The position numbers were made by a program, and so were the translations under genes. Positions 49,018 through 56,428 of a DNA stretch of 64,000 bases are shown piece by piece. The stretch is from VRUE01 sp963796705 (GTDB lineage: Bacteria; Actinomycetota; Thermoleophilia; Solirubrobacterales; 70-9). The stretch covers positions 372,001 through 436,000 of the forward strand of contig CAWCMK010000002.1 in assembly GCA_963796705.1 (NCBI GenBank), in the 5' to 3' direction. Position 1 is the stretch's first letter. Every line of letters starts with the position of its first letter. Below the pieces are notes generated by a model, which was not told the origin of the DNA, ran no database searches, and worked only from the letters and a program-made list of their open reading frames with translations.

Positions 49018-50070
49018 CTAGAGCCCATAGGCCGCGGCCAGCTCCGGGTCCTTCTCGGCGAGCATCTCCGCCAGCTCGACCATCACCTTGCATTGCTTCC
49101 AGGTCGCGTCGTCCTGCATCTTGCCGTCGATCATGTGGACCCCGCGGCCGTCGGGGATCGCCTCCAGAACCTTCTTTGCGAACCTGACCTCTGCGGGCGG
49201 CGGGCTGAAGACCTTTTTGGCAATGTCGATCTGAACGGGATGCAGGGACCAGGCGCCGACGCAGCCCATCAGGAAGGCGGCGCGGAATTGGGTCTCGCAG
49301 CCGGCGGTGTCCTTGATGTCGCCGAAGGGGCCGTAGAACGGCAGGATCCCGGTCGACGCGCAGGCGTCGACCATGCGGGCGATCGAGTAATGCCAGAGGT
49401 CCTGCTGGGCGCTGACGCGGTCTGCCTCGGGATTCTCGGGGTCACTGGGATCCTCCATGACGCGGTAGCCGGGGTGGCCGCCCCCAACCCTGGTCGTCTT
49501 CATGCGGCGCGAGGCGGCGAGGTCTGCCGGTCCAAAGCTCATCCCCTGCATGCGCGGGCTGGCAGCCGCAATCTCCTCCAGATTGACGACCCCCAGCGCG
49601 GTCTCGAGGATCGCATGGATCAGGATCGGGCGCCCGATCCCGGCCTTCGCCTCGAGCTGGGCGAGCAGCCGGTCGACGTAGTGGATGTCCCAAGCGCCCT
49701 CGACCTTGGGCACCATCACGACCTCAAGCTGGTCGCCGATCTCGGCGACCAGCGTCGTCAGGTCGTCAAGGGCCCAGGGGCTCTCGAGCGAGTTGACGCG
49801 GGTCCAGAGGGCAGTCTGCCCGAAGTCTGACTCCTTGGCCGCCTTGATCAGGCCCTGCCTGGCCGCCTCCTTGCGGTCAACGGGAATCGCGTCCTCGAGG
49901 TTGCCGAGGAGAATGTCGGTCTTCTTCGCGATTCCGGCGGCCTTTTCGACCATCTTCTCATTCGAGAAGTCGAGGAAGTGGATCATTCTCGAGGGCTTGA
50001 CGGGGATCTCGCGCAGTGGCTCCGGGGCGCCGATCGCCAGGGGCTGGAAGAAGTCTCGTGGGTTTCTCAA
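49018..50070 (-). CDS. mcl: HpcH/HpaI (CitE-like) lyase, probable L-malyl-CoA/beta-methylmalyl-CoA lyase
   Basis: 350 residues from a TTG preceded by AAGGAG. TIM-barrel lyase: FLDFSNEKMVEKAAG, ILLGNLEDAIPVDRKEAA (metal/CoA region), TRVNSLESPWALDDL, IMVPKVEGA-like VVMVPKVEGAWDI, HAILETALGVVNLEEIAAASPRM with metal-binding Glu, MSFGPADLAASRRMKTTRVGGG and LPFYGPFGDIKDTAG. The long TTRVGGGHP insertion and YGPFGDIKD follow Rhodobacter Mcl1 rather than the 270-residue CitE group. It would cleave beta-methylmalyl-CoA to propionyl-CoA plus glyoxylate in the ethylmalonyl-CoA pathway; Msd, Mch, Ecm and Ccr homologs are within 11 kb. A leucine-type acyl-CoA lyase is the alternative. Confidence 0.88.
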   Translation of the reverse strand: MRNPRDFFQPLAIGAPEPLREIPVKPSRMIHFLDFSNEKMVEKAAGIAKKTDILLGNLEDAIPVDRKEAARQGLIKAAKESDFGQTALWTRVNSLESPWALDDLTTLVAEIGDQLEVVMVPKVEGAWDIHYVDRLLAQLEAKAGIGRPILIHAILETALGVVNLEEIAAASPRMQGMSFGPADLAASRRMKTTRVGGGHPGYRVMEDPSDPENPEADRVSAQQDLWHYSIARMVDACASTGILPFYGPFGDIKDTAGCETQFRAAFLMGCVGAWSLHPVQIDIAKKVFSPPPAEVRFAKKVLEAIPDGRGVHMIDGKMQDDATWKQCKVMVELAEMLAEKDPELAAAYGL

Positions 50071-50156
50071 GGCACTCCTTGGGTCATGGTCAGATCGGCC
50101 GAAATCTATTCATTCGGCTGCTTTTGCCGCCTCTCGCCACCGTACTCTCGGCGGCC

Positions 50157-50498
50157 TTGGAGGCATCTGAGCGTGACAGCACTCAGGACTGGCGTCTTCC
50201 CGCCTCACAGGCGCCGCCGCTCCTTCCCGAGCTCGTCCGGCGCGTCGATGAGGCACTGGCCATCGCGAGGTCGTCTGAAGGTGCGGTGACGACGGTCGGC
50301 GCGGCGGCACTTGAGGCTGCCGAGCAGGCCCGTCGCGCCGCCGAACTGGCGGAGCGGGCGAGCGCGGCGCTGCTCGCCGAGCGGCGCCTTCACTCCGCGC
50401 CGGTCCCGGTCGAGCCCGGTCGCAGAATGGCGAGCTTCACCGAGCGCGCCGACCGGGTCGTCGCCCGCCTGCGCGCGCTCGAGCGGCTGCCAGCCTGA
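50157..50498 (+). CDS. Small Ala-rich helical protein (hypothetical)
   Basis: About 113 residues if the TTG at 50157 starts it; other starts further upstream are possible and none has a good ribosome binding site. The translation is a continuous amphipathic helix: ALEAAEQARRAAELAERASAA and FTERADRVVARLRALERLPA. It lies between the divergent mcl and msd genes, 71 bases before msd. Codon-position composition looks coding. No family recognised. Confidence 0.4.
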   Translation: MEASERDSTQDWRLPASQAPPLLPELVRRVDEALAIARSSEGAVTTVGAAALEAAEQARRAAELAERASAALLAERRLHSAPVPVEPGRRMASFTERADRVVARLRALERLPA

Positions 50499-50569
50499 GC
50501 GCTGCCGCCGCCCCACGAGCGGGCGGCGATATCCTTCGCCGTCCTCAGACCCAGACCAGAGCAGGAGAG

Positions 50570-51784
50570 ATGGCGGTAGACACAGCCTCGTATAGCGATC
50601 AGACCGACGACCAGCGCGCGATCACCGAAATGGTCCGACAGTTCGCCGACGAGCAGATCATCCCCAACGCCGAGCACTACGACCACGAGGACTGCTTCCC
50701 CGAGCCGATCGTCGAGCAGATGAAGGAGCTCGGTCTGTTCGGGGTGACGATCCCCGAAGAGTACGGCGGCATGGGCCTTGACCTGGCGACCTACGCGATG
50801 ATCGTCGAAGAGCTCTCGCGCGGCTGGATTTCGATCTCGGGCGTCGTCAACACCCACTTCATCGGTTCCTATTTGCTGATGAAGTTCGGCACCGATGAGC
50901 AGAAGGATCACTTTCTTCCGAAGATGGCGACGGGCGAGATCCGCGCTGCCTTTTCCCTCTCTGAGCCGGAGGTCGGCTCCGACGTCCAGGGCATCAAGGC
51001 GACGGCCAAGAGGGGCGAGAACGACAGCTGGGAGCTGAACGGCCAGAAGATGTGGGTGACCAACGGCCTCGGCTCGGGCGTCGTTTTCGTGCTGATGAAG
51101 TCCGACCCAAAGGCGGACCCTCGCTACCGGGGTATGACCTGCTTCATCACCGAGAAGGAGCCCTGGGCCGAGCGCAATGAGGGGGCCTTCAAAGGCCTCG
51201 ACGTTCCCCCGAAGATCAGGAAGATGGGTTACAAGGGGGTCGAGTCGACCGAGCTCCTCTACGACGGCTACCAGTGCCCACCGGAGCGGATCCTCGGCGG
51301 CGAGGAGGCGGGGCTCGGCCAGGGCTTCGTGCAGATGATGGACGCGCTCGAGGTCGGCCGCGTCAACGTCGCCGCCCGCGGCGTCGGAATCGCTCAGCGC
51401 GCGCTCGAGCTGGCCCTGCGCTACAGCCAGGAACGAAAGACCTTCGGCAAGCCGATCGCTGAGCACCAGGCGATCCAGTTCAAGCTCGCCGATATGGCGA
51501 CCGGGATCGAGGCGGCGCGGCTCCTTACGCGCAAGGCGGCACGGATGAAGGACGCCGGCGAGCGCTCTGACCTCGAGGCGGGGATGGCGAAGCTGCTCGC
51601 CTCGGAGACCGGCAAGTTCTGTGTCGAAGAAAGCTTCCGCATCCACGGCGGCTATGGCTACTCGAAGGAGTATGAGATCGAGCGGCTCTACCGCGACGCG
51701 CCGCTGCTCTTGATCGGCGAGGGGACCTCCGAGATCCAGCGCATGGTGATCGGCAAGAAGCTCCTGCAAAGGCACCGGATCTAG
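50570..51784 (+). CDS. Acyl-CoA dehydrogenase, probable (2S)-methylsuccinyl-CoA dehydrogenase
   Basis: 404 residues; ATG with GGAGAG upstream. Seen: MVRQFADEQIIPNAEHYDHED, LFGVTIPEEYGGMGLDLATYAMIVEELSRGWISISGV, AAFSLSEPEVGSDVQGIKATAKR (FAD loop), KMWVTNGLGSG, RVNVAARGVGIAQRALELALRYSQERKTFGKPI, IHGGYGYSKEYEIERLYRDAPLLLIGEGTSEIQRM with the catalytic Glu in GEGT. Alone it would be an unspecific acyl-CoA dehydrogenase. Between mcl and a mesaconyl-CoA-hydratase-like MaoC, as in the Streptomyces ccr-ecm-mcl-mch-msd cluster, it is best read as methylsuccinyl-CoA dehydrogenase. An isovaleryl/2-methylbutyryl-CoA enzyme in leucine breakdown is the competing reading. Confidence 0.88.
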   Translation: MAVDTASYSDQTDDQRAITEMVRQFADEQIIPNAEHYDHEDCFPEPIVEQMKELGLFGVTIPEEYGGMGLDLATYAMIVEELSRGWISISGVVNTHFIGSYLLMKFGTDEQKDHFLPKMATGEIRAAFSLSEPEVGSDVQGIKATAKRGENDSWELNGQKMWVTNGLGSGVVFVLMKSDPKADPRYRGMTCFITEKEPWAERNEGAFKGLDVPPKIRKMGYKGVESTELLYDGYQCPPERILGGEEAGLGQGFVQMMDALEVGRVNVAARGVGIAQRALELALRYSQERKTFGKPIAEHQAIQFKLADMATGIEAARLLTRKAARMKDAGERSDLEAGMAKLLASETGKFCVEESFRIHGGYGYSKEYEIERLYRDAPLLLIGEGTSEIQRMVIGKKLLQRHRI

Positions 51785-51790
51785 TGGGGG

Positions 51791-52165
51791 ATGCCTAGCG
51801 AGATGGCGTCCACCGCCGATCTGATCAAGACCGCCGTCGAACGCTTCCAGGAGGAAGTCCCGGCGCTCGGGAACCTGAAGCTCGTCTTCGGCCTCGAGCT
51901 CAAAGCCAGGCATGACATCCAGCTCTATCGGGTTGAGCTGCCCGGCCCGAGGATCAGCAAGGACCTGGCTCAGGATGAGCGGATCCTGGTCCAGATCGAT
52001 CGCCCCCAATTCAATGAGCTTGCCGAGAAGGGCAACTTGAAGAGTTACCGCCGGGCCTATGAGACCGGGCATATCAAGACCAGCGGGGATTCGAACGTGC
52101 GCAAGCTGATCGCGCAGGTGGTCGAGCGCCAGGAGCAGCGCTCACGCCTCAGAAAAGTTCACTAA
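51791..52165 (+). CDS. SCP2-like small protein
   Basis: 124 residues from ATG 51791 (ATG 51803 also possible); 6 bases after the acyl-CoA dehydrogenase stop. The second half, ILVQIDRPQFNELAEKGNLKSYRRAYETGHIKTSGDSNVRKLI, has the shape of sterol-carrier-protein-2 domains (a strand, a hydrophobic lid helix, G-x-I-K-x-S/x-G-D-x(4)-L). SCP2 folds bind acyl-CoA or lipids. It sits between msd and mch in one transcription unit, so a carrier or accessory role for CoA esters is possible. The family call is from pattern only. Confidence 0.55.
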   Translation: MPSEMASTADLIKTAVERFQEEVPALGNLKLVFGLELKARHDIQLYRVELPGPRISKDLAQDERILVQIDRPQFNELAEKGNLKSYRRAYETGHIKTSGDSNVRKLIAQVVERQEQRSRLRKVH

Positions 52166-52191
52166 CCAACCGACAGGAGATCCTCCCAGCG

Positions 52192-52713
52192 ATGAGCGAG
52201 CAGACCTACGAGCTGACGACCGATCAGGCCGAGCGCGAGGCCAGCGGCGCCCACAGCTACGGCCGCTACCTCGAGGAGTTCGAGGTGGGGGCCGTCTACA
52301 AGCACTGGCCCGCCAAGACAGTGACCGAGGCCGATGACCACCTCTTCTGCCTGATCACGATGAACCACCACCCGCTCCACATCAATGACGTCTACGCCAA
52401 GAACTCCCAGCAGGGGCGCAACGTCGTCGTCGGTCCGCTCGTCTACTCGCTGGCCCTGGGAATGTCGGTCTCCGACATTTCGGGCAAGGCGATCGCGAAC
52501 CTCGCCACCGAAGAGCTGAGCCACCCGAATCCGGTCTTCCACGGCGACACGCTCTTCTGCGAGACCGAGGTCCTAGACGTAAAGCCCTCGAGCTCAAAGC
52601 CCGATCGCGGCGTCGTCAAGGTCCACACGCGCGTCCTCAATCAGGACGGTTTGCTGGTCGCCGAGTTCAAACGCCTGGTCCTCGTCCCCCGCAGGACGCC
52701 TGCCGACGCCTGA
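52192..52713 (+). CDS. mch: MaoC-family dehydratase, probable mesaconyl-CoA hydratase
   Basis: 173 residues; ATG after GGAGATCC. Single hotdog domain: GRYLEEFEVGAVYKHWPAKTVTEADDHLFCLITMNHHPLHINDVYAKNS with the catalytic Asp/His region (MNHHPLHIN), VVVGPLVYSLALGMSV, and NPVFHGDTLFCETEVL. FE-V-G-x-x-Y-x-H-x-x-x-x-T-V-T-E-A-D is typical of the beta-methylmalyl-CoA dehydratase/mesaconyl-CoA hydratase group found beside malyl-CoA lyases. It would hydrate mesaconyl-C1-CoA made by the dehydrogenase two genes upstream. Third gene of the plus-strand unit starting at 50570. Confidence 0.87.
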   Translation: MSEQTYELTTDQAEREASGAHSYGRYLEEFEVGAVYKHWPAKTVTEADDHLFCLITMNHHPLHINDVYAKNSQQGRNVVVGPLVYSLALGMSVSDISGKAIANLATEELSHPNPVFHGDTLFCETEVLDVKPSSSKPDRGVVKVHTRVLNQDGLLVAEFKRLVLVPRRTPADA

Positions 52714-52788
52714 ACTCGCCTCGGCCTTTCGTCCACTGCGCAGCGGGGGCCGCTCGGCCGTGTTTGAAAAGGAGTCCTCGGCGAAGCC

Positions 52789-55700
52789 ATGAATAGGAGC
52801 CGGATGAAATCCCCAGTCCAAAGGCTCGCGACCGCGTGCCTCATGGCCGTGCTCGCAATGCTCGCCCTCGCCGCCGCTCCGGCGATGGCCGAACTCAGCC
52901 TGCCGCCCGGATTTCAGGACACCGAACTTGAATTCGAAGGGTTTACCCACGGCGGGTTGGAAGAACCGACCTCGATCCGTTTCGCGCCAAACGGTGAGGT
53001 CTTCGTCGCCCAGAAGGCGGGCGAGGTCCTCGACTACGAAAGCACCTCGGACAAAACGCCGACCGTGTTCGCCGACCTGCGGACCCAGGTCTATGACCTC
53101 GGTGATCGCGGCATCCTCGGGATGGCGATCGATCCGAAATTCACCGAAGGCAGGCCCTACGTCTACCTGCTCTACAGCTATGACCACGTGCTCGGCGAAG
53201 AAGCGCCGGCGCCGAAATGGGGAATCCGAAACCACGCCGGCGACGCCTGCCCGGAACCAAACGGCGCCGACGATTGCCTCATCAGCGGTCGCCTGGTGCG
53301 GCTCACCGCGGAAGGCCCGGGCCTCGAACACGCTGCGACCGAAGTCGAAAACTATGAAGAAGAAGGCGAAGAATTCGAAGAAACGGTGCCGGCGGAGAAG
53401 GTCCTGGTCGAAGGCTGGTGCCAGCAGTTCTCCTCGCACTCGATCGGTGATCTGCACTTCGGCCCCGAAGGGGATCTCTACGCCAGCGGTGGCGATGGCG
53501 CCAGCTTCGAATCCGCCGACTACGGGCAGTTCGGAAATCCGGAACCAAATCCCTGCGGCGATCCACCGGCGGGTAAGGGCGTAAAGGACACTGGCCCCGA
53601 AGCGATGGGGGGCTCGCTGCGCTCGCAGAATCCCGACCTGCTGAACGGCAAGATCATCCGCATCGACCCGAATACCGGAGAAGGGGTGCCCGGCAACCCG
53701 CTCTATGCAAGCTCCTCAAACGAAGAAAAAAATGCGAAACGGATCATCGCGATGGGATTTCGCAATCCCTTCCGCTTCACCGTCGATCCCAAATCGCACG
53801 AACTGTATGTCGGCAACGTCGGCTGGGGAACCTATGAGGAGATCGACCGCTTCGACCCGCCTGACGGGGAAACCCCGAGTCCGCTCTACAACTCGGGCTG
53901 GCCCTGCTACGAAGCCCTGCAAAAGACCGAAGTCTTCGAATACCTCGGACTCGACGCCTGTGAAGCGCTCTACAACACGCCAGGCTCGACCTCTCCGCCC
54001 TTCTTCCACTACAAACACGGCGTCCCGGTTACCCCGGAAGACCCATGCTCGACCGAATACGGCTCGGCGATTGCCGGCTTCTCCTTCTACCAGGGAAATG
54101 TCTTCCCGGGCCCCTACAAGGGCGCCCTCTTCTTCTCAGACCCGGTGCGCCAGTGCATCTACGTGATGTTCCCCGGCGAAGGCGGTGAACCGGATCCGTC
54201 GACTACCGTGCCCTTCCTTACGGGTGGGGGCCTCTATCCCGGCGTCGACATCGAAGAAGGCCCCGAAGGAGACCTGTACTACGCGAAGCTCTTCGGCCCC
54301 GAATACAGCCGTGGCTCGATCCACAAAATCACCTACAACTCGGGCAACAGCCCGCCGGTAGCTCACGTCAAGGTCGTCGGCAACCCCTGGGGACCCGAAA
54401 ATGAAGAATTCGAATTCAATGCCTTTGAATCAAGCGACGAAGATCCCGAAGACGTCCACAACCTGGTCTATTCGTGGGATCTGAACGGCGACGGCAAGTT
54501 CGAAGACTGGCCCGACGAAGGCACCGCCCGCGCGACCTTCAACAACAGTCAGAATCACACGATCGCGGTCAAAGTCACCGATCCTCACGGCGCCAGCAGC
54601 ATCGCCCGGGTGACCGTCTACCCCGGTGACTCGCCGCCGGAACCGGAAATCCTCGAACCGAGCGAAAGCCTCGAATGGAGCGTCGGAGACACGATCAAGT
54701 TCTCGGGCCGCGCCAAAGACGCCAATGAACCGGGCGGCGAAGTGCCGGTCAGCAACCTCTCCTGGAATTCCCGCCTCTACCACTGTCCGTTCTCGGGCTG
54801 TCACACGCATCCGCTGGAGAATTTCCCCGGCGTCTCCTCGGGGGAATTCATCGCGCCCGGCCACGGCTATCCGACCCAAATCGAACTGAAACTGATCGCC
54901 AGCGACGCCCGCGGCCTGGAAGTGACGAAGACGCTTCACCTGTTGCCAAAGACCGTTCACCTGCAGATCAATTCAGAACCCACCGGCCTCGAACTCTCGG
55001 CGGGAGAACTGACGGACCCGGCCACCTATGTGGAGACGGCGATTCAGAAGTCAAACCTCACGCTGGTGGCTCCGAAGACCGTCACGATCGGTGCGACGAC
55101 CTACGCCTGGCAGGGCTGGTCAGACGGAGGCGAACGCGTCCACAACGTGCTTGCCCGCTGCAGCGCCGCCTACACCGCCGAATACAAAATTGGGACTGTC
55201 CCCAATGAAGAACCGACGACCCAGGTCGAAGCGCCGTGCCATACGACCCCGCCACAGACGACGATCGACTCGGCCCCCAGCGGCACCATCACCGAAACGT
55301 CGGCGACGATCACCTTCTCGGCAAGCGAGCCTGAATCGAGCTTTGAATGCAGCCTTGACGGTGAGGCCTTCGCAAACTGCACCAGCCCGGTGACGCTGGC
55401 AGCGCTTGCCGACGGCCCCCACACCTATGAAGTGCGGGCCATCGATTGGGCGGGCAATACCGATCCGACGCCCGCGTCGGCAAGCTTTGTCGTCAGCGCC
55501 CATCCTGGAGAAGAAAAGCCAGGAGAAGAAGGGCCCAGAGAAGAAGCCCACAGGGGCGCCCCTGAAGAAACGCCTGGCGTCATGCCTCAGACGAAGCTCG
55601 GCAAGCATCCCGGAAAGCACTCACACAGCCACACCGCGAAGTTCACCTTCTCCTCGAGCCTGTCGCACTCTCGTTTCCGCTGCAAGCTCGATCGGGGGAA

Positions 55701-55830
55701 GTTCCGCGCCTGCAGCTCGCCGCAGGTCTATCTCGGGCTGAAGCCCGGCAAGCACAGCTTCGAGGTCATCGCGATCACGGCCGCCGGCGCTGATCCGACA
55801 CCCGCGAAGTTCTCCTGGAGAATTCTCTGA
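52789..55830 (+). CDS. Large secreted glucose/sorbosone-dehydrogenase-like protein with PKD and Ig-like domains
   Basis: 1013 residues. Signal peptide (LATACLMAVLAMLALAAAPAMA). Residues about 30-515: six-bladed beta-propeller of the GSDH/PQQ-dependent sugar dehydrogenase type (LEEPTSIRFAPNGEVFVAQ, DRGILGMAIDPKF, SHSIGDLHFGPEGDLYASGGDG, SLRSQNPDLLNGKIIRIDP, IIAMGFRNPFRFTVDP, ELYVGNVGWGTYEEIDRF). Residues 520-615: PKD domain (NLVYSWDLNGDGKFEDW). Then a jelly-roll-like region and two Ig-like modules with FECSLDG-x-x-F-x-x-C and FRCKLDRGKFRAC, separated by an acidic EEKPGEEGP linker. Glu is encoded almost always by GAA here, unlike all neighbours. Oxidation of sugars outside the cell is the family role; PQQ dependence is not proven. 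Confidence 0.87.
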   Translation: MNRSRMKSPVQRLATACLMAVLAMLALAAAPAMAELSLPPGFQDTELEFEGFTHGGLEEPTSIRFAPNGEVFVAQKAGEVLDYESTSDKTPTVFADLRTQVYDLGDRGILGMAIDPKFTEGRPYVYLLYSYDHVLGEEAPAPKWGIRNHAGDACPEPNGADDCLISGRLVRLTAEGPGLEHAATEVENYEEEGEEFEETVPAEKVLVEGWCQQFSSHSIGDLHFGPEGDLYASGGDGASFESADYGQFGNPEPNPCGDPPAGKGVKDTGPEAMGGSLRSQNPDLLNGKIIRIDPNTGEGVPGNPLYASSSNEEKNAKRIIAMGFRNPFRFTVDPKSHELYVGNVGWGTYEEIDRFDPPDGETPSPLYNSGWPCYEALQKTEVFEYLGLDACEALYNTPGSTSPPFFHYKHGVPVTPEDPCSTEYGSAIAGFSFYQGNVFPGPYKGALFFSDPVRQCIYVMFPGEGGEPDPSTTVPFLTGGGLYPGVDIEEGPEGDLYYAKLFGPEYSRGSIHKITYNSGNSPPVAHVKVVGNPWGPENEEFEFNAFESSDEDPEDVHNLVYSWDLNGDGKFEDWPDEGTARATFNNSQNHTIAVKVTDPHGASSIARVTVYPGDSPPEPEILEPSESLEWSVGDTIKFSGRAKDANEPGGEVPVSNLSWNSRLYHCPFSGCHTHPLENFPGVSSGEFIAPGHGYPTQIELKLIASDARGLEVTKTLHLLPKTVHLQINSEPTGLELSAGELTDPATYVETAIQKSNLTLVAPKTVTIGATTYAWQGWSDGGERVHNVLARCSAAYTAEYKIGTVPNEEPTTQVEAPCHTTPPQTTIDSAPSGTITETSATITFSASEPESSFECSLDGEAFANCTSPVTLAALADGPHTYEVRAIDWAGNTDPTPASASFVVSAHPGEEKPGEEGPREEAHRGAPEETPGVMPQTKLGKHPGKHSHSHTAKFTFSSSLSHSRFRCKLDRGKFRACSSPQVYLGLKPGKHSFEVIAITAAGADPTPAKFSWRIL

Positions 55831-55841
55831 CCGGGAGCCCC

Positions 55842-56408
55842 TCAGTGCGCTTCATCGGAGGCGTGCGCGGGCGGCCTTGACTCCTCCGCCAACGAGGTGA
55901 TTTCGAGCAGACCCTGAGCCGCGTCCTCGAGAACCTCGCTGGCCTCCTCGGCCGAGCGAGCGTAGAGCTCAACCAGCATGTGGACGACGATCCGCTCATC
56001 CTCGTGCTTGTGAAAGCGGACGTGGGTGAAGAACTCGCGCACGCCGGCCTCGCCGAAGGCCCCGTAGGTGAGGAACTCGATGCCTTCTGGCCCCGAGCAG
56101 CTCTCGACGCGGTCCTGGTCGACGGTGACCGTGCACGACGCGACCCACGGCGTGCCGGCGACCATCCGCTCCCAGCGGTCCTCGATCGGCACGACGCGAT
56201 CGCCCTGGAAGGTGAGGTGGGGCTGGTCATGCATGCAGTCGAGGCACTGGACCACCGATTCCTGGACCTCATCGACACCCTCGGCCGGAATGCCCGTCTC
56301 GGGATCGATGCGCCGGATCGCGTCGTAGTGCAGCTGGATCTCCAGATTTTGCGACCAGCAGCGATAGCAGCGAAGCCAGGCAGAACGGTCGCCGTTTAAG
56401 TCGTTCAT
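55842..56408 (-). CDS. Zinc-ribbon protein of unknown function
   Basis: 188 residues. Two Cys-x2-Cys knuckles, LRCYRCWSQ near residue 14 and VQCLDCMHDQ near residue 54, would bind one zinc and resemble ribbon proteins that handle nucleic acid or act as scaffold. The middle (WVASCTVTVDQDRVESCSGPEG, FFTHVRFHKHEDERIVVHMLVELYARS) looks like an alpha/beta domain. No family recognised. Convergent with the sugar-dehydrogenase gene (11 bases between stops) and 12 bases downstream of the Ecm start region's operon end; it lies ahead of no other gene. Confidence 0.65.
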   Translation of the reverse strand: MNDLNGDRSAWLRCYRCWSQNLEIQLHYDAIRRIDPETGIPAEGVDEVQESVVQCLDCMHDQPHLTFQGDRVVPIEDRWERMVAGTPWVASCTVTVDQDRVESCSGPEGIEFLTYGAFGEAGVREFFTHVRFHKHEDERIVVHMLVELYARSAEEASEVLEDAAQGLLEITSLAEESRPPAHASDEAH

Positions 56409-56428
56409 CAGACCTATTGTGGCGCGGT

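Noticed and set aside
50390..52072. A long open frame (about 560 codons) on the minus strand over the acyl-CoA dehydrogenase
   Set aside because: It is the antisense shadow of a gene with strong conserved motifs; its translation has no recognisable domain and crosses three plus-strand features.
49018..52713. Reading mcl-msd-mch as a leucine-degradation cluster (CitE, FadE19-like, MaoC as in Rv2498c-Rv2500c)
   Set aside because: Not excluded, but the lyase has Mcl1-type length and insertions, no biotin carboxylase genes are present, and Ccr and Ecm homologs are close, which favours the ethylmalonyl-CoA pathway.
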